From an uncultured Mailhella sp. (GTDB lineage Bacteria > Desulfobacterota > Desulfovibrionia > Desulfovibrionales > Desulfovibrionaceae): 7,717 bases of DNA. The position numbers and the translations under genes were made by a program. Positions 1 to 7,717 of this stretch are shown here, in pieces; positions within the stretch are counted from its first letter, which is position 1, and every line of letters starts with the position of its first letter. Location of the stretch: assembly GCA_944324625.1 (NCBI GenBank), contig CALUWZ010000079.1, positions 1-7,717 of the forward strand, in the 5' to 3' direction. The notes under the pieces are model-generated. The model searched no databases, was not told where the DNA came from, and worked only from the letters and a program-made list of their open reading frames with translations.

Positions 1-2200
<2,200 letters not shown>

Positions 2201-2226
2201 TTGTCCGAACAGATAAAGACAAAAAG

Positions 2227-2254
2227 AGCCTTGCAATTTTGCAGGGCTTTTTTT
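2227..2254 (+). terminator. Intrinsic terminator of infB
   Basis: A 9-bp stem is formed by AGCCTTGCA (2227-2235) and TGCAGGGCT (2240-2248), with two G-T wobble pairs. The loop is ATTT, and a run of seven T follows (2248-2254). It starts 26 bases after the infB stop codon. Five A residues precede the stem, giving weak activity potential in the opposite direction as well. Confidence 0.88.
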
Positions 2255-2259
2255 ATAAA
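2231..2259 (+). promoter_or_regulatory. Candidate sigma-70-type promoter inside the infB terminator
   Basis: TTGCAA (2231-2236) and TATAAA (2254-2259) are separated by exactly 17 bp, close to the -35 and -10 consensus. The -35 hexamer lies in the first arm and loop of the terminator, and the -10 starts on the last T of its T-run. Initiation would fall near 2266, leaving a leader of about 29 bases before the ATG at 2295. This is inferred from spacing and consensus only. In AT-rich DNA a chance match is possible, but the downstream gene needs a promoter here if the terminator is efficient. Confidence 0.5.
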
Positions 2260-2294
2260 AAAAGAACGGTTATACCGAAACAAGGCAGGGATAC

Positions 2295-4013
2295 ATGTCA
2301 CGAGTAACGGCAAAATACGAAAACGGAAAATGTGTTGATATTGAAATAAAACGGGAAAATGCCTCACCTCTCATGCTGCTCGGCAGTGGCGGAAAAGCCC
2401 GTGAACTTGCCATACTTCCGAAAAATGCCGTCAAAAACGAAAGTTTTGACGAAAACCGTCATCTTGCGGTTTTTCTGGGCCATGGCATGGGGATTGCTTT
2501 GGAAGAATTTCGGCATCTGTATCCCCGCGCTTCTGCTGCCGTTGTGGATAAAGAGGCGGATATTTTGGAGGCTGCAGGTTTTTCCTGTCCCGAAGATATT
2601 TTTTTCTGCGGCTGTGAAGACAGGCTGGAGGCGCTGACGCGTCTTTCCAACTGGCAGGAGCAAAACGGAGGCAAAGCATTTTTTCCCATTGCCAATCCGT
2701 GTTATCTGCGTCTTGATAAAGAGTATTACGGCTTTTTGCGTGAACAGCTTGCCGCAAGTCAAAAATTCAATTTTTGGGAAAAAGTCCGCTATAAAAAATT
2801 TCAGTCCGGCAAAACCAAGCTGCTTCTTGTTTCTTCCAAATATTTTCTTATGGGCGAAGTGGTCAATGCCTGTAAAAATTTGGGTATTGAGTATCAACTT
2901 ATTCAATTGGAAAATGAGGAAATCGCTCAGGATGAGTTTGTGAAGCGGCTGCTTGAATCCATAATTGTTTTTAAGCCCGACGCTCTGATGACACTCAATC
3001 ATCTGGGAATTGACAGGGAAGGGGTTTTGGTTGATCTGCTCAATAAACTGGAACTTCCGTTTATTTCATGGTTTGTGGACAATCCCCATTTGATTCTGTA
3101 TTCCTATGCAGGGCTGACGTCGCCCTTTCTGCATATTTTTACGTGGGATTTGGACAATATCAGCGCACTGAACGCACGGGGCTTTGACAATGTATATTAT
3201 CTGCCTCTCGGAACGGATGCGGTGCGTTTTCATCCGGACAACAGAAAAAAAAGCGTTCCCTCCTCATGGAAAAGTTCCGTGTCTTTTGTGGGCAATTCCA
3301 TGATTGACAAAGTACAGAAACGCTGGGAGGCTTCTTCCGTTCCTGAAGAATTTTACAGGGATTTTTTGGCATTGGCTGAAAATTTCATCAGTTCGCCGAA
3401 ACGTGTAGCCGAAGAATTTATTTTGGAAGACGGAAAAAGAGATTTTCCGAAACTTGTCGGATATTACCGTGAAAAGCTGGATACGGAGCAAAGGCTCGCC
3501 TTTGAAACGGGCATGACGTGGGAGGCAACCCGTTTGTACCGTCTGAACTGCGTCAGGCAGATTTTGGATTTTTCTCCTCTGCTTGTGGGGGATAACGGCT
3601 GGAATGTTTTTTTGAAAGACGAAAACAGGCCTTGGCGCTGGCATTCTCCCGTCGGTTATTATGATGAGCTGCCGTATTTTTATCCCCATTCGGTGATTAA
3701 TTTCAACTGCACCAGCATGCAGATGAAAGGTGCGTCCAATCAGCGCATTTTGGATATTCCCGCAGCGGGGGCTTTTGTGCTTACGGATTACCGCGAACAA
3801 ATGGAGCCCATGTTTGATATAGGCAGGGAAATTATCTGTTTCAGGGAAAAAGAAGAAATTCCCGATTTGGTCCGTTATTATCTTTCCCATGACAGGGAAC
3901 GGGAAGAAATTGTGCGCAGAGGCCGTGAACGGGTGTTGAAATGCCATACATGGACACACCGCATTGCGGAAATTATCCGAACCATGAAAGAATATTACGG
4001 CAGGGATTTGTAG
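2295..4013 (+). CDS. CgeB/DUF3880-type glycosyltransferase-like protein
   Basis: This 572-residue protein is probably a GT-B-fold, nucleotide-sugar-dependent glycosyltransferase of the CgeB type. It has no signal peptide or membrane segment and should be cytosolic. Three parts are visible. Residues about 54-135 form a Rossmann-like unit with a glycine turn LGHGMG (61-66) and an acidic strand end VVDKEADI (83-90), recalling the N-terminal part of motility-associated MAF glycosyltransferases. Residues about 174-315 match the DUF3880 pattern, including [15 protein letters not shown] (229-243), SWFVDNPH (258-265) and [12 protein letters not shown] (303-314). Residues about 464-563 resemble the Glyco_trans_1_2 C-terminal domain, with [18 protein letters not shown] (482-499). 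CgeB relatives modify spore coats, flagellins or surface polymers; the acceptor here is unknown. Start support is modest: AAGG lies at 2282-2285 (spacer 9) and AGGGA at 2287-2291 (spacer 3). No terminator separates it from the oxidoreductase gene 79 bp downstream. The family call is secure; the substrate is not. Confidence 0.85.
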   Translation: MSRVTAKYENGKCVDIEIKRENASPLMLLGSGGKARELAILPKNAVKNESFDENRHLAVFLGHGMGIALEEFRHLYPRASAAVVDKEADILEAAGFSCPEDIFFCGCEDRLEALTRLSNWQEQNGGKAFFPIANPCYLRLDKEYYGFLREQLAASQKFNFWEKVRYKKFQSGKTKLLLVSSKYFLMGEVVNACKNLGIEYQLIQLENEEIAQDEFVKRLLESIIVFKPDALMTLNHLGIDREGVLVDLLNKLELPFISWFVDNPHLILYSYAGLTSPFLHIFTWDLDNISALNARGFDNVYYLPLGTDAVRFHPDNRKKSVPSSWKSSVSFVGNSMIDKVQKRWEASSVPEEFYRDFLALAENFISSPKRVAEEFILEDGKRDFPKLVGYYREKLDTEQRLAFETGMTWEATRLYRLNCVRQILDFSPLLVGDNGWNVFLKDENRPWRWHSPVGYYDELPYFYPHSVINFNCTSMQMKGASNQRILDIPAAGAFVLTDYREQMEPMFDIGREIICFREKEEIPDLVRYYLSHDREREEIVRRGRERVLKCHTWTHRIAEIIRTMKEYYGRDL

Positions 4014-4092
4014 CAGTATGATTTGCAGGCGCCTGTGTGACGGTTCAAAAAAGACACGCTGCACTGCGGAACCCGTATCGTAAAGGATTGTT

Positions 4093-5319
4093 ATGCCAGA
4101 GATTTGTAAAGACGTGCTTATTGTCGGAGGCGGTGCTGCCGGGCTTTTTTTGGCACTGCTCTGCGAGAGAAAGCATATTTCCTATGCATTGATTGACCAT
4201 CAGGCGGCATTGGGCATGAAATGGCGTCTGGCAGGCGGTGCCATGGGCAATATGACCAACAGAACAGTCAATGCAGAACATTATGTAAGCCATACCCCAA
4301 AGCAGGCAAAAAAGCTTCTGCAGTCCTTGTTTAAAACGTGGCAGCCTCAAAACGTACTGGATTTGCTGCAGGAATACGGCATGGAGTACGAGGAAAGGGA
4401 ATTCGGGCAGATTTTCTGCACTAAGCCCGTAAAGTATTTTATTGAAAAAATTATCGCCGATCTTTCCGAAAAAAACTGCTTTTGCGGCGAAAAAATTCTT
4501 TCCTGCCAATATTCCGAAAAACTGCCCGAACACGGCGGGCAGGCAGAAACAGTATATACCATTAAAACCGCAGACCATGTATTTTGCGGTCAAAAATTGG
4601 TTATTGCCACGGGTTCTTCTTCCTATCCTCAGGCAGGCGCCACGGATTTCGCACTGCGTTTGGCAAAAAAATGGGGGCATGATACTGTTCCTTTCCGCTC
4701 CGCCTTGGTTCCGCTTCTTCTTCCCGAACATTCGCCGCTTTTGGGGCTTGAAGGCATAAGCATTCCCGTGAGGCTGAAGATTTTCCGTGACGGCCGTGAA
4801 ATTGCCGATCCCTGCGGCGTGCGCTCTCTTTTGTTCACGCATACAGGCATAAGCGGTCCTGCGGTGCTTGTCATGTCCTGCTTTTGGCAAAAAGGTGATA
4901 CGCTGCACATTGATTTTCTGCCGGAAGACGATTTGCTTGCCAGAATGCATGACGTGCAGAACGGCAGGAAATTGGTGAAAAATCTTATTCTGCCCCTTTT
5001 GCCCGACCGTTTGGCTTTGAGCCTCATACCTGTTGACCTGCAGAACAGGAAAGTGGCTGAGCTTTCCAAAAAAGACAGACAGCGTCTGACAGCGTCCCTG
5101 CAGGATTTTTGCTTTGTGCCGAAGGATACGGACGGTCTGAAAAAAGCCGAGGCCTGCCTTGGCGGTGTCGGCCTTGCGCAGATAAATCAGAATCTCGAAA
5201 GCCTTGTGCATAAGAATTTGTATTTTATGGGTGAATGTTTGGATATCACCGGTCTTCTCGGAGGGTACAACATTCATTTTGCCCTTGCGTGCGCGTTCAG
5301 GATTGCTCACAGGCTTTAG
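4093..5319 (+). CDS. HI0933-family FAD-dependent oxidoreductase
   Basis: This is a 408-residue flavoprotein of the HI0933/YhiN/BaiN family, often named 'aminoacetone oxidase family FAD-binding enzyme' although most members have no proven substrate. The FAD-binding Rossmann motif VGGGAAG lies at 11-17, ending in an acidic Asp35 (ALID) that would contact the adenosine ribose. Family landmarks follow in order: ATGSSSYPQAGATDFA (172-187), LFTHTGISGPAVL (247-259), ACLGGVGLAQIN (354-365), and the C-terminal flavin-contact segment FMGECLDITGLLGGYN (378-393). The loop after strand 2 reads GGAMGNMTN (48-56), where I expect GGGRCNVTN in typical members; this may alter flavin or substrate contacts. Length is usual for the family. 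There is no signal peptide, so it is cytosolic. The start has a good Shine-Dalgarno, AAGGA at 4083-4087 (spacer 5). No promoter is evident in the 79-bp gap upstream, so it may be read together with the glycosyltransferase gene. The family is confident and the reaction unknown. Confidence 0.9.
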   Translation: MPEICKDVLIVGGGAAGLFLALLCERKHISYALIDHQAALGMKWRLAGGAMGNMTNRTVNAEHYVSHTPKQAKKLLQSLFKTWQPQNVLDLLQEYGMEYEEREFGQIFCTKPVKYFIEKIIADLSEKNCFCGEKILSCQYSEKLPEHGGQAETVYTIKTADHVFCGQKLVIATGSSSYPQAGATDFALRLAKKWGHDTVPFRSALVPLLLPEHSPLLGLEGISIPVRLKIFRDGREIADPCGVRSLLFTHTGISGPAVLVMSCFWQKGDTLHIDFLPEDDLLARMHDVQNGRKLVKNLILPLLPDRLALSLIPVDLQNRKVAELSKKDRQRLTASLQDFCFVPKDTDGLKKAEACLGGVGLAQINQNLESLVHKNLYFMGECLDITGLLGGYNIHFALACAFRIAHRL

Positions 5320-5327
5320 CTGTTTTC

Positions 5328-5355
5328 TTGCAATTTTCAAAAAACTGCACTATAC
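5328..5355 (+). promoter_or_regulatory. Sigma-70-like promoter for cysE and the downstream membrane protein gene
   Basis: TTGCAA (5328-5333) and TATACT (5350-5355) are separated by 16 bp, predicting initiation near 5362 and a leader of about 55 bases. A second, perfect -10-like TATAAT lies at 5386-5391, flanked by GTGC (5381-5384) and GCAC (5392-5395), but I find no convincing -35 for it. The leader is too short for a typical SAM or T-box riboswitch. No terminator lies between the oxidoreductase stop (5319) and this site, so read-through from upstream is also possible. Confidence 0.65.
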
Positions 5356-5416
5356 TTTTATTTCATGTATAAATTCTTTTGGTGCGTATAATGCACTTCA
5401 GACATAAGGAACAGTT

Positions 5417-6349
5417 ATGGAACCCATTAAAGCTACCAGAATGCCCAGTCTTGACAATATTGCCAAAGAACTCTGCAACATGGATTCACTGAAAAATGTC
5501 CTGCACTGCGGGCTCTGTGAACATCCCATGCCTTCCCATGATATTTTGAAAGAAATAGTCAGCCGCATAAAAGCCATTGTTTTTCCGGGATATTTCGGTC
5601 CTTCCCAAGTGCATTTGGAGTCTATCGGCTATCATATCACTGCCAGTCTTGACAGCACATACCGCCTGCTTGCGGAACAGATACGCCGCGGCGGCTGCTT
5701 TGCCTGCGCGGAATATTCCAAAGACAGACGGGGCTGTGAAAAAGCGTCTGCGGAAATTGCCATGAAGTTTATGGAAAAACTGCCCGAAATCCGCCGCATG
5801 CTTGCTCTCGACGCGCAGGCGGCCTATGAGGGCGACCCTGCAGCCGTAAGTCCCGGGGAAACCATTTTTTGTTATCCTTCCATGCAGGTTATGACACATC
5901 ACCGCATTGCCCATGAACTTTATAAACTCGGCGTGCCCATTATTCCCCGCATGATTTCTGAAATGGCGCATTCCCATACGGGTATTGACATTCATCCCGG
6001 TGCCACCATCGGCGAACGCTTCTTCATTGACCACGGTACGGGCGTCGTAATCGGCGAAACCTGCATTATCGGTTCCAACTGCCGCATTTATCAGGGCGTA
6101 ACCCTCGGGGCGTTTTCTTTTGATAAAGCTGAAGACGGAACTTTGGTAAAAGGCATTGCCCGCCATCCTATTTTGGAAGATGACGTCACTGTTTATGCCG
6201 GTGCTTCTATTTTGGGACGCATAACCATAGGCAAGGGGGCCGTTATCGGCGGCAACGTCTGGCTTACCAAAAGCGTGCTTCCCGGAGAAAAAATTGTTCA
6301 AAGCCGCGGTTCCAAGGCAAAAGAAGGCGAACAGCTTAAAGGAAATTAG
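5417..6349 (+). CDS. cysE: Serine O-acetyltransferase (long EpsC/CysE type)
   Basis: The enzyme transfers acetyl from acetyl-CoA to the L-serine hydroxyl, giving O-acetylserine for cysteine synthase. It acts in the cytosol, normally as an oligomer of trimers. The protein has 310 residues, longer than E. coli CysE. An alpha-helical SAT N-terminal domain covers about 1-175, with HHRIAHELY (161-169) at its end. A left-handed beta-helix follows, with the hexapeptide-repeat core at about 184-288. The expected catalytic pair is visible: Asp191 in GIDIHPG and His206 in IDHGTG. ARHP (248-251), the CoA-side loop motif, follows an insert at about 233-247. The N-terminal domain has cysteine pairs C31-x2-C34 and C94-x2-C97, plus C107, a possible metal or redox site. 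The C-terminus ends KGN rather than the Ile that inserts into cysteine synthase in the classical complex. Start support is good: AAGGA at 5406-5410, spacer 6. It is followed after 8 bp by a membrane protein gene, so the two are probably co-transcribed. Confidence 0.96.
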   Translation: MEPIKATRMPSLDNIAKELCNMDSLKNVLHCGLCEHPMPSHDILKEIVSRIKAIVFPGYFGPSQVHLESIGYHITASLDSTYRLLAEQIRRGGCFACAEYSKDRRGCEKASAEIAMKFMEKLPEIRRMLALDAQAAYEGDPAAVSPGETIFCYPSMQVMTHHRIAHELYKLGVPIIPRMISEMAHSHTGIDIHPGATIGERFFIDHGTGVVIGETCIIGSNCRIYQGVTLGAFSFDKAEDGTLVKGIARHPILEDDVTVYAGASILGRITIGKGAVIGGNVWLTKSVLPGEKIVQSRGSKAKEGEQLKGN

Positions 6350-6353
6350 GAGA
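6348..6353 (+). promoter_or_regulatory. Shine-Dalgarno overlapping the cysE stop codon
   Basis: AGGAGA shares its first two bases with the cysE TAG stop (6347-6349) and sits four bases before the ATG at 6358. This strong site fixes the start of the downstream gene and suggests translational coupling, since ribosomes terminating cysE would uncover or reuse it. Confidence 0.8.
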
Positions 6354-6357
6354 ATAC

Positions 6358-7158
6358 ATGCCTCAGCAAAAGCAATTAAGCACTATTTGGGCTGTTTTGC
6401 TCGGCCTTGTGTGGCCGGGGGCTTCATTACTTTGTGCAGGAAAAGCAAAACAGGCGCTTATTACTGCGTTTATGCTTGTTTTTTATGGTTTTTTTCTTTC
6501 TTATATGCCTGTACGGTTTATTGTGCTGTCTTTGTATCTGTATACTGGGGTGCATATTATTGCTCTGGCATACGGGTTTATCAGCGGGCTGCTTGAGGCC
6601 CGCAAGCCGAAAAATGAAATTGCAGTGCAGTCCATGGCCGGATATGTGTTTTTTTATTTGCTTTTTATGCTGACTGCCATTGTTTTGCTCGTGCATACTC
6701 CTGTCAGCTTTTATAAAGTCCGTAAGGATTTTGAGCATGTGCATGCGGGCGATATTTTGGCCGTGCAGGAAAAAGTTCCTCTTATCGGACATTTTTATAA
6801 TGATTCCATTATCTTTTATACGGATAATTTTGAAGAGCGTCTTGGCGTGGTTAAAGCCGTGGCAGGAGATGTTTTGGAATTTGACAAAGGAACATTATAC
6901 CGCAACGGCAAAGAATTGGCCCACATAGCGGATTTTCCCATTAAAAAATTCATTGTTCCCGAAAATTTGATTTTGATTCAGCATGACAAGGAAAAAGATA
7001 TTCGGGTTAAAAAGGACGAACAGTTTGAAACCAAGGACACGAAAACCCTGACCTTTTTGACGGCACACCGCATTAAAGGCAAGGCACTTTTCGTGTATTA
7101 CAGCAATGAGCTTTCCAATATGGGAAAACGTCTTGTTTTTGCAACAGTGGCAAAATAA
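6358..7158 (+). CDS. Four-helix membrane protein with a degenerate signal-peptidase (S26)-like domain
   Basis: The function of this 266-residue protein is not established. Hydrophobic segments are at about 9-27, 32-49, 53-78 and 93-113. The first pair holds VWPGASLLCAGKAKQAL (18-34), recalling the PGxGQxYxGxxxxG/AL turn of small multi-helix modules that sometimes precede signal peptidase domains. Positive charges in the loops at 28-32 and 81-86 suggest that the C-terminal half (114-266) lies outside the cytoplasmic membrane. That half resembles the S26 beta fold: HAGDILAV (129-136) matches the GD-vlV strand, and VVKAVAGDVLEF (164-175) with LYRNGKEL (180-187) matches the KRVvGlPGD...lyvNGk region. 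By this alignment the catalytic Ser position is Lys123 and the catalytic Lys position is Gly163. It may therefore be an inactive relative or a divergent enzyme using other residues such as Ser117 or Lys166. It is tightly linked to cysE (8-bp gap) and followed by a terminator. An unrelated fold remains possible. Confidence 0.7.
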   Translation: MPQQKQLSTIWAVLLGLVWPGASLLCAGKAKQALITAFMLVFYGFFLSYMPVRFIVLSLYLYTGVHIIALAYGFISGLLEARKPKNEIAVQSMAGYVFFYLLFMLTAIVLLVHTPVSFYKVRKDFEHVHAGDILAVQEKVPLIGHFYNDSIIFYTDNFEERLGVVKAVAGDVLEFDKGTLYRNGKELAHIADFPIKKFIVPENLILIQHDKEKDIRVKKDEQFETKDTKTLTFLTAHRIKGKALFVYYSNELSNMGKRLVFATVAK

Positions 7159-7184
7159 CCTTGGTCTTATTTTTCTATAAAAAG

Positions 7185-7208
7185 AGCCCGTCACAGACGG
7201 CTTTTTTT
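7185..7208 (+). terminator. Intrinsic terminator of the cysE-membrane protein unit
   Basis: AGCCCGTC (7185-7192) pairs with GACGGCT (7196-7202) with one bulged C and an ACA loop. Seven T residues follow (7202-7208). It lies 26 bases after the membrane protein stop codon. A competing pairing of GCCCG (7186-7190) with CGGGC (7209-7213) would enclose the T-run. Confidence 0.8.
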
Positions 7209-7218
7209 CGGGCAAAAC

Positions 7219-7247
7219 AAAACCACCGCTGAAAGCGGTGGTTTTTC
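7219..7247. terminator. Bidirectional intrinsic terminator between convergent genes
   Basis: A perfect 12-bp stem is made by AAAACCACCGCT (7219-7230) and AGCGGTGGTTTT (7234-7245) around a GAA loop. T residues run to 7246 on the + strand. On the - strand the stem is followed by TTTTGTTTT. It can therefore stop both the rightward unit, as a backup to 7185-7208, and the leftward gene that ends at 7266. Confidence 0.9.
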
Positions 7248-7265
7248 TATGATTTTATGTGAAAA

Positions 7266-7717
7266 TTAAAGCCATTCTTTATTTTTCATGCGGATATTCA
7301 TGCCTTCCAGTTCATCTGCTTTGGCAAAAAGGGCTTCTTTGTCACCGCTGTGGTATGCGGCTTCGGCTTCTTTAATTTTTGCAAGAAAAGCTTTTTCAAC
7401 CCCTTCCAGTCCTGCTTCTTTCCAAGCGGAGGAAGGATATTCTTTTCTGGCTTTTTCCACTGCCGCGCTTACTTCGCTGAGCTGTTTCAGTCCCTGCTGG
7501 GTGCTGCCGTTTCCGATAACCGCCAATGCTTTTTTTATTTTTTTTAGATTTTCGCTGATATCGATCATATCGTTGATAATGCTGCTTAATTGTCTGCCGC
7601 CGAGGGTGCACAGGGAATTAAGTTTTTTTTCTTTTTTGGTTTCTTTAAGAGCATTGTCAAGCTCGGTAAGGTTTTCGGAAACTTGGTTGATAACGGAGCT
7701 GAACTGTTTTCCTGCCA
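7266..7717 (-). CDS. Helical hypothetical protein with an internal duplication, start just outside the window
   Basis: I do not recognise this protein. The frame ends at TAA (7266-7268) and is open to the window edge. The Met at 7568 is internal, because codons upstream of it continue in frame with matching character. The last two bases (7716-7717) read NTG on this strand and are followed by AGKQFSSVINQ. An ATG, GTG or TTG start at 7718 is therefore likely, which would give 150 residues. No membrane segment or signal peptide is visible. The sequence is rich in Lys, Glu, Ala and Leu and should be almost wholly alpha-helical. Two N-terminal units align: GKQFSSVINQV (7680-7712) with SENL, and GRQLSSIINDM (7566-7598) with SENL, about 12 identities over 22 positions with a 3-residue gap. 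A separate C-terminal helical segment has YPSSAWKEAGLEGVEKAF near the middle. It is convergent to the cysE unit and uses the shared terminator at 7219-7247. Confidence 0.75.
   Translation of the reverse strand, partial: AGKQFSSVINQVSENLTELDNALKETKKEKKLNSLCTLGGRQLSSIINDMIDISENLKKIKKALAVIGNGSTQQGLKQLSEVSAAVEKARKEYPSSAWKEAGLEGVEKAFLAKIKEAEAAYHSGDKEALFAKADELEGMNIRMKNKEWL
7524..7712 (-). repeat. Intragenic duplicated helical unit
   Basis: Unit A is encoded by 7647-7712 and unit B by 7524-7598 on the - strand. Shared residues include G-x-Q-x-S-S-x-I-N near the start, then SENL, and AL at the end. Unit B has three extra residues before SENL. The pattern suggests an old tandem duplication of a helix of about 22-25 residues rather than a recent DNA repeat. 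Confidence 0.6.

Noticed and set aside
4026..4035. Perfect palindrome CAGGCGCCTG between the glycosyltransferase and oxidoreductase genes
   Set aside because: It has no loop and no following T-run, so it is not a terminator. It is single-copy in what I read and too short to call an operator without conservation data.
2364..4064. Long - strand frames at 2364-3002 and 3264-4064
   Set aside because: Both mirror the glycosyltransferase-like gene and lack recognisable motifs.
4041..4080. tRNA-like GGTTCAAAA with GAACC as a possible tRNA remnant or attachment site
   Set aside because: Only 5 bp pair across a 22-base loop. No acceptor or anticodon stem can be built, and no integrase or direct repeat is nearby.
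4045..5340. 431-codon open frame on the - strand
   Set aside because: It lies opposite the flavoprotein gene, which has clear FAD motifs, a good ribosome site and the usual length. The antisense frame shows no recognisable domain and is explained by codon bias that avoids antisense stops.
5486..6301. 271-codon - strand frame
   Set aside because: It mirrors cysE, whose + strand product has intact catalytic motifs. There is no independent support for the antisense product.
7350..7547. 65-codon + strand frame rich in Phe and Cys
   Set aside because: It is the antisense of Lys/Glu-rich codons of the - strand helical gene, and no promoter or ribosome site is visible.

Overview
The window carries six protein-coding genes. 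Five lie on the + strand and one on the - strand, and both window edges cut a gene. The translation factor IF2 and the long-form serine O-acetyltransferase look most like proteins of the Desulfovibrionaceae (sulfate- or sulfite-reducing Desulfobacterota). That placement rests on remembered family sequences and is an inference. Base composition is moderate, and it is more AT-rich in the genes after infB. No tRNA, rRNA, CRISPR array, insertion sequence or phage gene is visible.

Layout: (1) 1-2200 is infB without its 5' end. It enters the window in an Arg/Gly/Asp-rich low-complexity stretch and ends at a strong intrinsic terminator (2227-2254), which also carries a candidate promoter. (2) 2295-4013 encodes a CgeB/DUF3880-type glycosyltransferase-like protein with an extra N-terminal domain. 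(3) 4093-5319 encodes an HI0933-family FAD-dependent oxidoreductase with an altered signature loop. (4) 5417-6349 is cysE (serine acetyltransferase), preceded by a good sigma-70-like promoter. (5) 6358-7158, 8 bp after cysE, encodes a four-helix membrane protein whose soluble C-terminal part resembles a signal-peptidase (S26) fold but lacks the catalytic Ser and Lys where I expect them. (6) Two consecutive terminators (7185-7208 and 7219-7247) separate this from a convergent - strand gene (7266 to beyond 7717). That gene encodes a small helical protein with an internal duplication; its start codon probably lies one base outside the window.

Functionally this is a mixed housekeeping neighbourhood: translation initiation, surface glycosylation (inferred), a flavoprotein of unknown substrate, and the first committed step of cysteine synthesis. 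No obvious shared pathway links the genes. cysE and the membrane protein are very probably one transcript. The glycosyltransferase and flavoprotein genes have no terminator between them and may share one. I see no convincing undescribed multi-gene system. The parts most worth a second look are the degenerate S26-like membrane protein, the duplicated helical protein, the cysteine-rich serine acetyltransferase and the terminator/promoter overlap after infB.
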